Positions 39,194 through 48,096 of a DNA stretch of 64,000 nucleotides are shown piece after piece. The DNA is from Methylomonas aurea (GTDB lineage Bacteria; Pseudomonadota; Gammaproteobacteria; Methylococcales; Methylomonadaceae): assembly GCF_024505045.1 (NCBI RefSeq), contig NZ_JANIBM010000003.1, positions 1 to 64,000 of the forward strand, given 5' to 3'. How positions within the stretch are numbered: the stretch's first letter is position 1; the number at the start of each line of letters is the position of its first letter. The notes beneath the pieces are model-generated. The model saw only the letters and a list, made by a program, of their open reading frames with translations, ran no database searches and was not told the DNA's origin. A program made the translations under genes and the position numbers.

Positions 39194-40645
39194 ATGCGTT
39201 TTACATCCACTTTGCTGATGGCCGGTTTGCTGCTGGCCGAAACCGTTTCCGCCGCGCCGACCTTCGTCAACGGCCTGGCAATTCCCGGCGCTACCGCCGA
39301 CCAGTTCGGCAGCAGCGTCAACGACGGCCGCGTCGGCTTCTTTTCCGACATTTATTACGACACCCACCGTAACGAGTGGTGGGGCCTGTCCGACCGCGGT
39401 CCGGGCGGCGGCAGCCTGAACTACGAAACCCGGGTGCAGCGCTTCACATTGGACATCAATCCGGTATCCGGCGCGATCTCGAATTTCCAGATCGCCCAGA
39501 CTTTGAAATTCAACAAAAACGGTGCCGCCTTGAACGGCTTGGCACCTAATCCAACCCACGCAGTGGGTAACGCTTTCGATCCGGAAGGCATCGTCGTCAA
39601 TCCCAACAACGGCAATTTGCTGGTATCCGACGAGTACGGCCCGTCGCTGTACGAAATCGACCGCAATAGCGGCGCCGTCGTCAAAACCTACGCCACGCCG
39701 GCCAATCTGATGCCGCGCAATGCCGCCAGCGGCGTCGCCAATTACGCCGCCGATACCGGCAACAACGCCGGCAAACGCACCAATCGCGGCTTCGAAGGCC
39801 TGGCCGTCAGCCCGGACGGCAAGTATGCGTTCGCGATGTTACAAAGTGCGATGTTGGACGAAGGCGCCGGCAACGGTTCGGTCAATCGCATCGTCAAGTT
39901 CGATACCGCGACCGGCGAGGCCGTGGCGCAGTACGCCTACCAAATGAAACGCTCCGGCCAAGGCCAGGGCGTGTCGGCGCTGGTGGCCCTGAACGACCAC
40001 GAATTTTTGGTATTGGAACGTAACAACCGCGGCGTTGGTGTCGGCGCCGATCTGGCGACCGCCGACAAGGAAGTCTATAAAATCGATCTGGCCGGTGCCA
40101 CCGACGTCTCGGGCATCGATCTGGATGCGGCCGGCGCGGTCTACACCAAGGTCGTCAAATCCGCTCAATTTCTGGATCTGGACGCTAATACGCTGGCCGA
40201 ACTGGGCAACAAATCGCCGGAAAAATGGGAAGGCCTGGCGATCGGGCCGAAACTGGCCGACGGTAGCTACCTGTTGCTGGCCGGCACCGATAATGATTAC
40301 AGCGTGACCCAGAATGCCGGCGGCACTCAGTTCGACGTCTATTTTCGCTTCAGCGATGCCGATCCTTACGCCGGCTCGATTCAATGCCCGTTGGGCCAGA
40401 CCGAGGCCTGCGTCTGGACCGCAAACGGCAGCGGCGCGACGCTGAGCGCCGATTACAAACTGCTGCCCGGCGTACTGCATGCTTATAAAGTATCCGCCGC
40501 CGACTTGGGCAATTATGCGGCACCGGTGCCGGTCCCGGCCGCGGTGTGGTTGTTCGGCAGCGGCGTGTTGGGCATGTTGCGCGTGTCTGCTAAGCGAAGC
40601 TTACTGCGCAAGGGCTGCGCAGCGGGCCCTGCGGGTTGCCGATAG
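39194..40645 (+). CDS. Exported esterase-like phytase-family protein with PEP-CTERM-like tail
   Basis: Protein of 483 residues with signal peptide (MRFTSTLLMAGLLLAETVSA) and a beta-propeller-like 'esterase-like activity of phytase' domain: GLAIPGATADQFGSS, WWGLSDRGPGGGS, FDPEGIVVNPNNGNLLVSDE, RGFEGLAVSPDGKYAF. It probably cleaves phosphate esters or a related ester outside the cell. The C-terminus has VPVPAAVWLFGSGVLGMLRV, similar to the PEP-CTERM sorting tails of this bacterial group, but followed by an extra basic/Cys tail (KRSLLRKGCAAGPAGC) that may come from a palindromic repeat. Substrate unproven. Confidence 0.85.
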   Translation: MRFTSTLLMAGLLLAETVSAAPTFVNGLAIPGATADQFGSSVNDGRVGFFSDIYYDTHRNEWWGLSDRGPGGGSLNYETRVQRFTLDINPVSGAISNFQIAQTLKFNKNGAALNGLAPNPTHAVGNAFDPEGIVVNPNNGNLLVSDEYGPSLYEIDRNSGAVVKTYATPANLMPRNAASGVANYAADTGNNAGKRTNRGFEGLAVSPDGKYAFAMLQSAMLDEGAGNGSVNRIVKFDTATGEAVAQYAYQMKRSGQGQGVSALVALNDHEFLVLERNNRGVGVGADLATADKEVYKIDLAGATDVSGIDLDAAGAVYTKVVKSAQFLDLDANTLAELGNKSPEKWEGLAIGPKLADGSYLLLAGTDNDYSVTQNAGGTQFDVYFRFSDADPYAGSIQCPLGQTEACVWTANGSGATLSADYKLLPGVLHAYKVSAADLGNYAAPVPVPAAVWLFGSGVLGMLRVSAKRSLLRKGCAAGPAGCR

Positions 40646-40678
40646 ACCGCCAGGCAAGGGCGCGGAATCGGTAAGGCA

Positions 40679-42928
40679 TCAACCTGGGCGGGCCCGAGGC
40701 GTCGGGTTCGCTTTGGCGTTGCCGGCATCGTCGGGATCGGCTCTATCATAAGGATCGGGATTTTGAGGACGGCGGCCGTCGTCTGCGTTGGATCGCGCCA
40801 GCAGCTCGCAGAATTCGGTTTCCGGCAGCGGTTGGCCGAACCAATAGCCCTGGGCTTCGTCGCAGCCGTTTTGCAGCAGGTATGCGGATTGTTGGCCGGA
40901 TTCCACGCCTTCGGCCACCACCTTCAAGCCCAGGCTGTGCCCTAGCGCGATGATGGCTTTCAGAATCGCGGCGTCGGTGGATTCGTGTTCCAGATTGCCG
41001 ACGAACGCCTTGTCGATCTTCAAACGGTCCACCGGAAAGTCCTTCAGGTAGGCCATACTGGAGTAGCCGGTGCCGAAATCGTCGATGGCCAAGGTCAAAC
41101 CCAGCGCTTTCAAACCGTGCAGGGTTTTGATGAATTGCGGCGTGTCGTGCGCCAGGCAGGATTCGGTGATTTCCAGTTCCAGGGTGTGCGCGGCGATTTG
41201 GGTGGCCGCCAGGGTTTCGGCGATGGTGCCGATCAAATCGCGCTGGCGGAATTGGCGCGGCGATACGTTGACTGCCACCGGTAGCGGCCGGCCCAAAATG
41301 CGCTGGAAGCGGTTGGCCGCCAGACAGGCTTGATACAGCACCCAGCGGCCGATTTTCTCGATTTGCCCGGTTTCCTCGGCGATCGGGATAAAGCTCAACG
41401 GCGATACCAGCGGCGCGTCGGGCGGTTGCCAGCGGATCAGGGCTTCGGCGCCGCAAATCCGGCCGCTCGCCAATTCGATTTTGGGTTGGTAGTACAGTAG
41501 AAACTCTTCGTTTTCGATGGCGTGGCGCAGGCGGTATTCGATCGCCATCCGCTCGGTCAAAACCTGGTTCAGCTCTCGGGTGTAGAACTGGAAATTGTTG
41601 CGGCCGAGTTGTTTGGCTTTGTACATCGCCGAGTCGGCGTGTTTCAGTAGCGTGGCGGCTTCGTGGCCGTCGCCGGGATAGACGCTGATGCCGATGCTGC
41701 AGGATACGACGAACTCCAAACCGTCGATGGTGCAGGGTGCCGCCACCGCAGCCAGAATCCGCTGCATGCTATGGCTGACGTCTTCGATCTTTTGCAGACT
41801 GCACAGCAGCAGCACGAACTCATCGCCGCCCAGCCTGACCACCGTGTCCGAGTCGCGCACGCACTGCGCCAGCCGTTCCGCCATCACCACCAGCAGCGAA
41901 TCGCCGACGTGGTGGCCCATGCTGTCGTTGATGAATTTGAACTGGTCCAGATCGACGAAGGCCACCGCCAGAATATTGCCGTAGCGGGCGGCGAAATTGA
42001 TGGCTTGCTGCAGCCGGTCGGACAACACGGTGCGATTGGGCAGGCCGGTCAACATGTCGTGAGTGGCCTGGTATTCGATTTGCTGCTCGTAATATTTGCG
42101 TTCCGAGATGTCTTCGACCGTGCCTTCGTAAAACAGCAGCCGGCCGTCGCGGTCGCGCACTTCGCGGGCGTTCTCGGTAATCCAGATGATGTCGCCGTTT
42201 TTGCGGTAGACCTGGGCTTCGAAGTTACGCACTTCGCCGTGGGCCTGCATGATGTCGATGTACTCGGCGCGTTTTTCCGGATCGACATAAAGCTGGCGTT
42301 GGATGTCGGAAATGCTGTTGCGTAAATCCTGAGTCGATTCGTAACCGTAGATACGGGCCAAAGCCGGGTTAAAATCCAGGTATTGGCCGTGCGGCGTAGT
42401 CTGGTAAATGCCTTCGATGGCGTTTTCGAAAATCGATCGGTAACGGGCTTCGGCGTCGCGGGCCGCTTGTTCGCTGTGTTTGCGCGCCGTCACGTCTTGA
42501 ATGAAGCCCTCCAGCGCCACCAGTTCGCCATGATCGTTGAATAGCGGAAATCCGCTTTCCTGGACCCAGCGGATACTGCCGTCGGCATGGATGATACGGT
42601 ATTCCAGATCAAATTTTTTTCGGGCGTGGGCGGCTGTTTCGATCAGTTGGCGCACCCAGCGCCGGTCTTCCGCCAGTGTCAATTCCTCGTAGGAAATGCG
42701 CTTGTTGAACAGTAAATCTTCCGGCGCGTATCCGGTCAGCGCCCGGCAGCCTTCGCTAACGAAGACCATGGTCCAGTCGGCGTCCAGCAGGCAACAATAC
42801 ACCACGCCTTGCAAATTGCTCATCAGCATGCCGAGCATACGTTCGCGGTCTTGCAGCAGCGCGCGCAGTTTCGGGCTCAGGCGCGGCGAGAATTCGGCTA
42901 CAGCGGAAGGTTCGGAGTTGGCTGGCAT
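40679..42928 (-). CDS. PAS-PAS-GGDEF-EAL cyclic di-GMP turnover protein
   Basis: Protein of about 749 residues without membrane helices. Order: two or three PAS segments (about residues 30-290, including IRWVQESGFPLFNDHGELVA), GGDEF domain (VVRLGGDEFVLLL) and EAL domain (GAEALIRWQPP, then AIDDFGTGYSSMAYLKDFPV). Both the GGDEF and EAL signature residues are intact, so it could both make and break cyclic di-GMP. The ATG at 42928 (MPANSEPSAV) is a choice; the frame from 43009 is possible and neither has a strong ribosome site. It diverges from the double-Cache protein. Confidence 0.9.
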   Translation of the reverse strand: MPANSEPSAVAEFSPRLSPKLRALLQDRERMLGMLMSNLQGVVYCCLLDADWTMVFVSEGCRALTGYAPEDLLFNKRISYEELTLAEDRRWVRQLIETAAHARKKFDLEYRIIHADGSIRWVQESGFPLFNDHGELVALEGFIQDVTARKHSEQAARDAEARYRSIFENAIEGIYQTTPHGQYLDFNPALARIYGYESTQDLRNSISDIQRQLYVDPEKRAEYIDIMQAHGEVRNFEAQVYRKNGDIIWITENAREVRDRDGRLLFYEGTVEDISERKYYEQQIEYQATHDMLTGLPNRTVLSDRLQQAINFAARYGNILAVAFVDLDQFKFINDSMGHHVGDSLLVVMAERLAQCVRDSDTVVRLGGDEFVLLLCSLQKIEDVSHSMQRILAAVAAPCTIDGLEFVVSCSIGISVYPGDGHEAATLLKHADSAMYKAKQLGRNNFQFYTRELNQVLTERMAIEYRLRHAIENEEFLLYYQPKIELASGRICGAEALIRWQPPDAPLVSPLSFIPIAEETGQIEKIGRWVLYQACLAANRFQRILGRPLPVAVNVSPRQFRQRDLIGTIAETLAATQIAAHTLELEITESCLAHDTPQFIKTLHGLKALGLTLAIDDFGTGYSSMAYLKDFPVDRLKIDKAFVGNLEHESTDAAILKAIIALGHSLGLKVVAEGVESGQQSAYLLQNGCDEAQGYWFGQPLPETEFCELLARSNADDGRRPQNPDPYDRADPDDAGNAKANPTPRARPG

Positions 42929-43253
42929 GAAGGTGATCGATGAATAAACCAACCAGGAGCCAAGCACTTTTCGTACCTGCTGCCAAAAGACGGGCATCGC
43001 CGCCGGCAAATCGCACCCGATCGACGCTGCTCTGCCCGGTTATAGTGCCTTGGATCTAATTTTGGGCAAAGCAGAGGCGTCTGAGTTGGTGCGCGATGCG
43101 CCGGTCTGGTGCGTTGTTGGGTGGGGTGCGATGCGCTTCGCAAAAACCGCTGCTATTGGCGCTGGTACGAATCCTGCTCCAAGACTCCGCCGAGGACGCG
43201 GCAAATTCGCGGCCGCCGTTCCGTATCCGGTAACTTTGCAGGGATTTAGCCTT
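42929..43253. other. Divergent spacer between GGDEF-EAL and Cache genes
   Basis: About 325 bp, no supported gene. The frame of the Cache gene is open through most of it (from 43050), but without a ribosome site or conserved features. It should contain the divergent promoters of both genes; I see no clear operator. Confidence 0.4.
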
Positions 43254-45275
43254 ATGAACTTATTGATCGAGAAACACACGCCCAAATTGCTGAACGCAAT
43301 GGTCGACGTCAGAAATTTCGAAACGCGTCTGGCGCAACTGAACGACTGGTGGGGAAAAATCGCGTTGATCGGCAAGATCAACAGCCACAATGTCGCCCCG
43401 ACCATTTTGGACGACATGGCGCGTACGCAAAGCAAATTCGGCGAACTGCAACGCAAGTTGACGCATAACCTGCTGGTGGAGAACTTACAGAAATTGGTGC
43501 TGGATAATGCCTCGAAAGCGCAGGTGGCGATCGACCTGCTGGTGCGCAACCTGTTCGAGCGCACCGCGGACGTCGGCTTTCTGGCCACCGACGACGATAT
43601 TCGAGTGTTTTTGGCTGAAGCCGAGCCGGAGCCGGAACAGGTTCGCTTCATCGAAAACCGGCTGCGCGAATACGTGAAAAAATATAGCGTTTACGACGAA
43701 ATCGCCATATTCGATGCGCAAGGCCGGCTCAGGGCGCATCTGGACGCCGATAACCGGATCGAAGCTATTGATCCGCTGGTGGCGGAGACGTTACAGAGCG
43801 ATTGCCCTTACCTGGAAACCTTTCGTTACAGCGTGCTGCAAGCGGACCGCCGCCGCTCGCTGATTTATTCCTGCAAGATCACCGAAACCGACCAGAAAAA
43901 CTCCCGGGTTTTGGGCGTACTGTGCCTGTGTTTTCGGTTCGAAGACGAAATGCGCGGCATATTCGCCGATCTGTTGGCGGCGGGCGACCGGGGCATCATC
44001 GCCATCCTCGATGCCGAGCGGCGGGTGATTGCCAGCAGTAACGAACAGTTGTTACCGGTGGATACGCGATTCCGTGGCGGCGAAGCGATCGGTCTGGTCA
44101 ATTTTCAGGGCCACGACTATATCGTCAATACCCGGCCAAGGAACGGCTACCAGGGATATTACGGCTTGGGTTGGTGCGGGCAGATGATGACGCGACTGGA
44201 TTTTGCTTTCGGCCGTGAATCGGGCGAGCGGATCGATTTCGACTACAGCGAGATCATCGGCCAATCCGACAGCTTCCCGCAGGAGCTAAGGGAAATCCGT
44301 AAGGCTTCGGTCGATATCAATGCCGATTTGGGGCTACTGGTATTGAACGGGAAAATCGCCTCCGCCCGGCAGAATGCGGCCGAATTCATGCCGGTGCTGG
44401 AAGCGATCAAGCAAATCGGTACCGATATCGCCGGCATTTTCGCGGCTTCGGTGAACAGCTTGCAGGAAGTGACGGTGATGTCGTCGCATCTGAACAACGC
44501 CGGCTTCTTGGCGTCGCTGGCCGTCAACATCATGGACCGTAACCTGTACGAGCGGGCCAACGATTGTCGCTGGTGGGCTCTGACTTCGGCCTTTCGGCGC
44601 AATCTGGCGAAAGCCGAAATCAGCGCCGCCGAAAAGCGGCAGATGTGCGAAATCCTGGCTTATATCAATGCCCTATATACGGTCTATACCAACCTGTACC
44701 TGTACGATGCGCAAGGCGAAATTATCGCCGTATCGGATGCTGCGCAAACGCCGTTGATCGGCAGCAAGGTCGACGAAACCACCGGATATAAAACAGTATT
44801 GAACGACGCGGACAGTCAGCATTACGGAGTATCCGATTTCGTGCCGACTCGCTTCTACCAAGGTCGCCACACCTATATTTATAACGCTGCGGTGACCGAT
44901 CCGGCCGATCACGGTCGAGTCGTCGGCGGTATCGGCATTGTGTTCGACAGCGAACCGCAATTCAGTGCGATGCTGCAGGAGATTCTGCCCAGAGAATCGG
45001 ACGGCGCCCCGCTGAAAAACAGCTTTGCCGTGTTTACCGATCGCCAGGGACGCATTCTGGCGCTTGCCAACCATCGCCATTACCGGGTCGGCGAACGTTT
45101 GCCGCTGGATTCCACCCACTTTGCGTTGAAAAACGGTCAGACCAGTTCGTCGCTGCTTCGCCACGAAGGAGCTCATTACGTGTTGGGGGTTGCGGCTGGG
45201 AAGGGCTACCGAGAATACAAAACTGCGGACGGTTACCGTAACGACGTGCTGGCCTTCGTGTTCATTCCGCTATAG
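43254..45275 (+). CDS. Soluble protein with two Cache-like sensor domains and no output domain
   Basis: Protein of 673 residues with no signal peptide or membrane helix. Two regions look like double-Cache sensors: about 75-300 (IRVFLAEAEPEPEQVRFIEN and YSVYDEIAIFDAQGRLRAHL, then GDRGIIAILDAERRVIASSN) and about 420-670 (YTNLYLYDAQGEIIAVSD, NSFAVFTDRQGRILALANHR). A helical segment between them (about 330-430) resembles chemoreceptor coiled coils. Neither kinase, GGDEF nor methyl-accepting signature is present. A scaffold or ligand-responsive partner of a signalling enzyme is an inference; the divergent GGDEF-EAL gene is a candidate. AGGGA precedes the ATG at 43254. Confidence 0.8.
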   Translation: MNLLIEKHTPKLLNAMVDVRNFETRLAQLNDWWGKIALIGKINSHNVAPTILDDMARTQSKFGELQRKLTHNLLVENLQKLVLDNASKAQVAIDLLVRNLFERTADVGFLATDDDIRVFLAEAEPEPEQVRFIENRLREYVKKYSVYDEIAIFDAQGRLRAHLDADNRIEAIDPLVAETLQSDCPYLETFRYSVLQADRRRSLIYSCKITETDQKNSRVLGVLCLCFRFEDEMRGIFADLLAAGDRGIIAILDAERRVIASSNEQLLPVDTRFRGGEAIGLVNFQGHDYIVNTRPRNGYQGYYGLGWCGQMMTRLDFAFGRESGERIDFDYSEIIGQSDSFPQELREIRKASVDINADLGLLVLNGKIASARQNAAEFMPVLEAIKQIGTDIAGIFAASVNSLQEVTVMSSHLNNAGFLASLAVNIMDRNLYERANDCRWWALTSAFRRNLAKAEISAAEKRQMCEILAYINALYTVYTNLYLYDAQGEIIAVSDAAQTPLIGSKVDETTGYKTVLNDADSQHYGVSDFVPTRFYQGRHTYIYNAAVTDPADHGRVVGGIGIVFDSEPQFSAMLQEILPRESDGAPLKNSFAVFTDRQGRILALANHRHYRVGERLPLDSTHFALKNGQTSSSLLRHEGAHYVLGVAAGKGYREYKTADGYRNDVLAFVFIPL

Positions 45276-45569
45276 CGGCCTCGAAATGGCAGTAATTGAA
45301 ATTGTCGGAAATTTTGCCGGGTGCGAGAAAAAAGTCAGTGGCGCTAATGTGTCCGTTTTAGCTATCTCCAACCTAAACCGAAGCATCACAAGCACCACCG
45401 GAGCAAAGTTACCTCGCAACTCGACATAGTCAAGCCGCGGCGGTAATCGGGTGGGGATGGCGGCGATCGCCTTCGGATGCGCTTCGAGGGATACAGTCTT
45501 GACCGGGCGCCAACCCCGTGCGCAGCAGCTTACCGCGTGCTCTTAGACAGTCAATGGCGGCCGCGGAGC
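45276..45569. other. Spacer after the Cache gene, no gene seen
   Basis: About 290 bp between the plus-strand Cache gene and the minus-strand terminator at 45570. The short frames here have no coding features. Confidence 0.4.
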
Positions 45570-45607
45570 AAAAAAAAACGGGCCGGACGCCGGTTGGCGT
45601 TCGCCCG
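45570..45607 (-). terminator. Strong intrinsic terminator of the 46096/45844 gene pair
   Basis: On the minus strand CGGGC-GAACGCC-AACC-GGCGTCC-GGCCCG forms a hairpin of about 12 bp with a 4-nt loop, followed by nine T residues (plus-strand A run at 45570-45578). It follows the 45632-45844 gene at 25 bp and supports real transcription of these small genes. Confidence 0.85.
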
Positions 45608-45631
45608 ATTGGAGGTTGCTGTTACCGCTGA

Positions 45632-45844
45632 CTAAAAAAATTCGATATTCGGGCGTGTTAGAACGGGGATGGCACTAGCGGAGGCTGTATCGGCAACCGA
45701 CTCCGACGTGCCGGCCGGCGCCGAGCGTTCCGCCGCCGGTGCATTCGCCGTTGCCAGAATCAGGCCGATGACGATGAACAGCAGGCTGATTGCGCAGCGC
45801 TTCAACTCGTGCAGACAGGCCGTTAACAGTTTGGAATGGTTCAT
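45632..45844 (-). CDS. Small exported or membrane-anchored peptide
   Basis: Protein of 70 residues: basic N-terminus, a hydrophobic stretch AISLLFIVIGLILATANA that looks like a signal peptide or single membrane helix, then a short Ser/Ala-rich tail. GGGAG lies seven bases before the ATG at 45844, which is why it is preferred over the ATG at 45850. It is followed by a strong terminator and preceded on the same strand by the zinc-ribbon gene (48 bp), so the two are likely co-transcribed from the sigma-54 promoter at 46188. No family recognised. Confidence 0.65.
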   Translation of the reverse strand: MNHSKLLTACLHELKRCAISLLFIVIGLILATANAPAAERSAPAGTSESVADTASASAIPVLTRPNIEFF

Positions 45845-45892
45845 TAGCATGCTCCCGATGGTTTTTGTTGTTGGCCGCCGGTTGGGCGGATT

Positions 45893-46096
45893 TCACAGGC
45901 TGGCGTTTTTGACCGGCCGCAGGTGCGGCATCTCGGCTTTGCGCGCCTGGTTTTGCCGATAAATTTCCAGCGCTTCGCTACGCATTTGTTCGCAGAACGC
46001 GCATAGGGCCTCGCCGCCGTTATACAGGCGTTGTTCGTGCTGGGACAAGCTGTCGCCGCATCTGTCGCAATAATGGGGAAGGCGTAATCTGTTCAT
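45893..46096 (-). CDS. Small zinc-ribbon-like protein
   Basis: Protein of 67 residues with two Cys pairs, Cys10-Cys13 (HYCDRCGDSL) and Cys32-Cys35 (GGEALCAFCEQM), the arrangement of a treble-clef or zinc ribbon. It could bind zinc and interact with nucleic acid or protein; I do not recognise a named family. GGGAG lies nine bases before the start codon. It is the first gene of a two-gene minus-strand unit and has a sigma-54 promoter candidate about 75-90 bp upstream. Confidence 0.75.
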   Translation of the reverse strand: MNRLRLPHYCDRCGDSLSQHEQRLYNGGEALCAFCEQMRSEALEIYRQNQARKAEMPHLRPVKNASL

Positions 46097-46173
46097 GGCA
46101 ATCGGCTCCCGTTCGGTCTGGTTGGATTAAACGTTGTTTGGCGTCGTTAGGTAAGAGAACTATTTCACTTATG

Positions 46174-46188
46174 GCAAATCCCGGGCCA
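46174..46188 (-). promoter_or_regulatory. Predicted sigma-54 promoter of the zinc-ribbon gene
   Basis: Read on the minus strand, TGGCCCGGGATTTGC has GG and GC separated by exactly ten bases and matches the TGGC and TTGC cores. It differs from the consensus at the fifth base of the -24 element. Transcription would begin near 46162, leaving a leader of about 65 nt. Confidence 0.6.
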
Positions 46189-46306
46189 AATAACCTAGCT
46201 GCCGGCTTTGTTTTTATAAAGCAATGAAATTTAATGGATTTTTTGGTTGAGTCGAATGTTTTGCCGGCTGGCGGCGGGCGGAGTCGGCCAAAGTCGTTAC
46301 TATTAT

Positions 46307-46437
46307 TCGTAGCGGATACGACATTTCGTAAATAATGGCGGCAGATGGCGTATTGTCACGGCCCGGCGTTGCGGCTGAGGCTGGCAGTTACGAAATAGCG
46401 TCAACTCCGACTTGAAATGTGATACATTTCGCTAAAT
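46307..46437. promoter_or_regulatory. Cluster of ATTTCGTA-type motifs between divergent operons
   Basis: Candidate regulator sites: TCGTA-GCGGA-TACGA (46307-46321), ATTTCGTAA (46323-46331), its exact reverse complement TTACGAAAT (46388-46396), and GAAATGT-GAT-ACATTTC (46414-46430) followed by GCTAAA. They lie about 145-275 bp upstream of the predicted sigma-54 start near 46162 and directly before the 46505 gene. Similar motifs occur before the sigma-54 promoter at 2096. Confidence 0.5.
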
Positions 46438-46504
46438 TTCGACCCGGACTTGTACTTTCAACCAATAGCAATCGAGCCAGGCTTCTTTCGGCAGAGAACC
46501 CAAC

Positions 46505-47638
46505 ATGCGGCGACGACACCGTTCAGCGAACTTTTTCCGTAAGCTGCGTACGCTTGCCGCGGCGGTTCATGTACTTGCGTTGCCCTGCGCTGCGGCGCAA
46601 GCGGCCGGTCTCGGCCACGCCGGCCACGCCTCGGGCTCCGATTCCAGCATGTTGCCGGGCGACCTGCTGTTGTTTCCGGATTTGACCGGCATCGTCCGCT
46701 ACGATCAGGAACCGCAAAAAAAACTCAGCACCGGCGACGTGATTCCGGCCATCAACGTGTTTTATACCGCCGATTACGAACGCTTCCGCTTTCTCGGCGA
46801 ATGGCTGATCAGCAGCAAAACCCACAACCTGGAACGGTTTCAACTCGGCCTGCATCTCGGCGACGAATCCAGCCTGTGGCTGGGGCGGTTTCACAACCCG
46901 ATCGGCTACTGGAACATGCAGTTTCACCACGGCGCGTTTTTGCAGACGACGATTAGCCGACCCGGCATCATGGCTTTCGAAACCGCCGGCGGCGTGATTC
47001 CCAACCATCTGACCGGCTTTCTGTGGGAAGGTGTGCACCAGCTCGGCGAAGGCGGCGTCTATTACACGATCGGCGCCGGCGCCGGCCCGCAAATCAACCG
47101 CGGCCTGGAAGCGTTCAATCTGGTCGAGCCGGCTGGCTCGCACCGGCCGGCCGCTTCATTCCGCCTCGGTTACCAACCGGTCAGTTTTGGCGTCGACGAG
47201 TACGGCATATCCGGCGCTTACAACCAGATCCATTCCGACGAATTGGCGGTCAACAACGTCACTCAATACGTCGCGACCGCCTACGCCAATCACCAGATCG
47301 ATGCGGTCACGCTGCTCAGCGAACTGGTCTATGTCAACAACCGCCTGGAAAATCCTCGCGGCGGCGCCAAGAACGACGATTTTCTCAGTGCCTACGGCCA
47401 GGTGGAATGGGAGGTGTTACCGCACTGGACTTTGGTCGGCCGGGTGGAGGGCACTTTCGGCGCCAACCGCGACCCCTATCTGGCGATGTTCCCCAAATTC
47501 GTCGACGACCGCTTCATGGGCGCCGTGCGTTATAAAGTCAATAACAACATGGCGTTGAAGGTCGAGGCCTCGCGCGACCATCTGCGCGACGACCATTTCG
47601 GCGTCGTGATGTTTCAGTGGAGTGCGGTATTTCCATGA
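46505..47638 (+). CDS. Outer-membrane beta-barrel protein (porin-like)
   Basis: Protein of 377 residues with a signal peptide (hydrophobic segment around TLAAAVHVLALPCAAAQAAG) and alternating beta-strand patterns such as LGLHLGDESSLWLGRFHNPI and YGQVEWEVLPHWTLVGRVEG, ending near the aromatic-rich VVMFQWSAVFP. It should form a barrel in the outer membrane. Histidines follow the signal peptide (GLGHAGHAS), a possible metal-binding spot. It is first in an operon with a PstS-like protein, a hybrid kinase and a sigma-54 response regulator, all joined by 4-bp overlaps, which suggests a role in ligand entry for the sensor. Ligand unknown. Confidence 0.8.
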   Translation: MRRRHRSANFFRKLRTLAAAVHVLALPCAAAQAAGLGHAGHASGSDSSMLPGDLLLFPDLTGIVRYDQEPQKKLSTGDVIPAINVFYTADYERFRFLGEWLISSKTHNLERFQLGLHLGDESSLWLGRFHNPIGYWNMQFHHGAFLQTTISRPGIMAFETAGGVIPNHLTGFLWEGVHQLGEGGVYYTIGAGAGPQINRGLEAFNLVEPAGSHRPAASFRLGYQPVSFGVDEYGISGAYNQIHSDELAVNNVTQYVATAYANHQIDAVTLLSELVYVNNRLENPRGGAKNDDFLSAYGQVEWEVLPHWTLVGRVEGTFGANRDPYLAMFPKFVDDRFMGAVRYKVNNNMALKVEASRDHLRDDHFGVVMFQWSAVFP

Positions 47639-48096
47639 AGCTGTTGTTGCGCGGCCTGTGCCTGTTCGGTTTGCTATTCCTGCTCGGCCTACAAAGCCTG
47701 AAGGCGGTTACCAGACAGTCGCTGGTGTTGGTCACCGGCACCGCGTCGTCGGTGCCGGCCTTGACCGTGCAGGAAGCCAGAAAACTGTTTCTGGGCGTGC
47801 CGCTGGAGAAGGGCGGCGAGCGCCCGGTGCCGTTGCTGAACGTCAGCGATCCGTTGATTTACGAAGTGTTTTTGCAGAAAGTCGCGTTCATGTCGGCGAA
47901 CGCCTATGAGAATCAGACCATTTCCATCGTGTTCCGCCTGGGCGGCAAACGGCCGGAAAGTTATAGCGATCTGAAGGATTTGCTGGCGGCATTGCAACAA
48001 CATCCCGGCACCGTCACCTATCTATGGGAAGACCAGGTCCGGGGCAATCAAGCTATCAAAACGGTTAACGTGTTATGGCAGGGAGCAGCGGAATGA
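47635..48096 (+). CDS. Short PstS-like periplasmic binding protein
   Basis: Protein of 153 residues with a signal peptide or anchor (LCLFGLLFLLGLQSLKA). The mature part (LTVQEARKLFLGVPLEKGGE and HPGTVTYLWEDQVRG) resembles the small PstS-like 'phosphate ABC transporter substrate-binding' proteins that stand without a transporter. Length is half of a true PstS, so it probably covers one lobe and serves as a sensor accessory. The ATG overlaps the barrel gene stop (ATGA), and its own stop overlaps the kinase start in the same way. Confidence 0.75.
   Translation: MKLLLRGLCLFGLLFLLGLQSLKAVTRQSLVLVTGTASSVPALTVQEARKLFLGVPLEKGGERPVPLLNVSDPLIYEVFLQKVAFMSANAYENQTISIVFRLGGKRPESYSDLKDLLAALQQHPGTVTYLWEDQVRGNQAIKTVNVLWQGAAE

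Larger units (their letters stand above)
46097..46504. other. Divergent regulatory spacer of the sigma-54 regulator operon
   Basis: About 408 bp between the minus-strand zinc-ribbon gene and the plus-strand barrel-kinase-regulator operon, without a gene. It carries the sigma-54 promoter for the minus-strand pair (46174-46188) and the ATTTCGTA cluster (46307-46437). No sigma-54 site facing the plus-strand operon was seen. Confidence 0.6.

Noticed and set aside
43050-43253. Longer start for the double-Cache protein
   Set aside because: The added 68 residues are Arg/Pro/Ala-rich without any conserved pattern or ribosome site, while AGGGA precedes the ATG at 43254.
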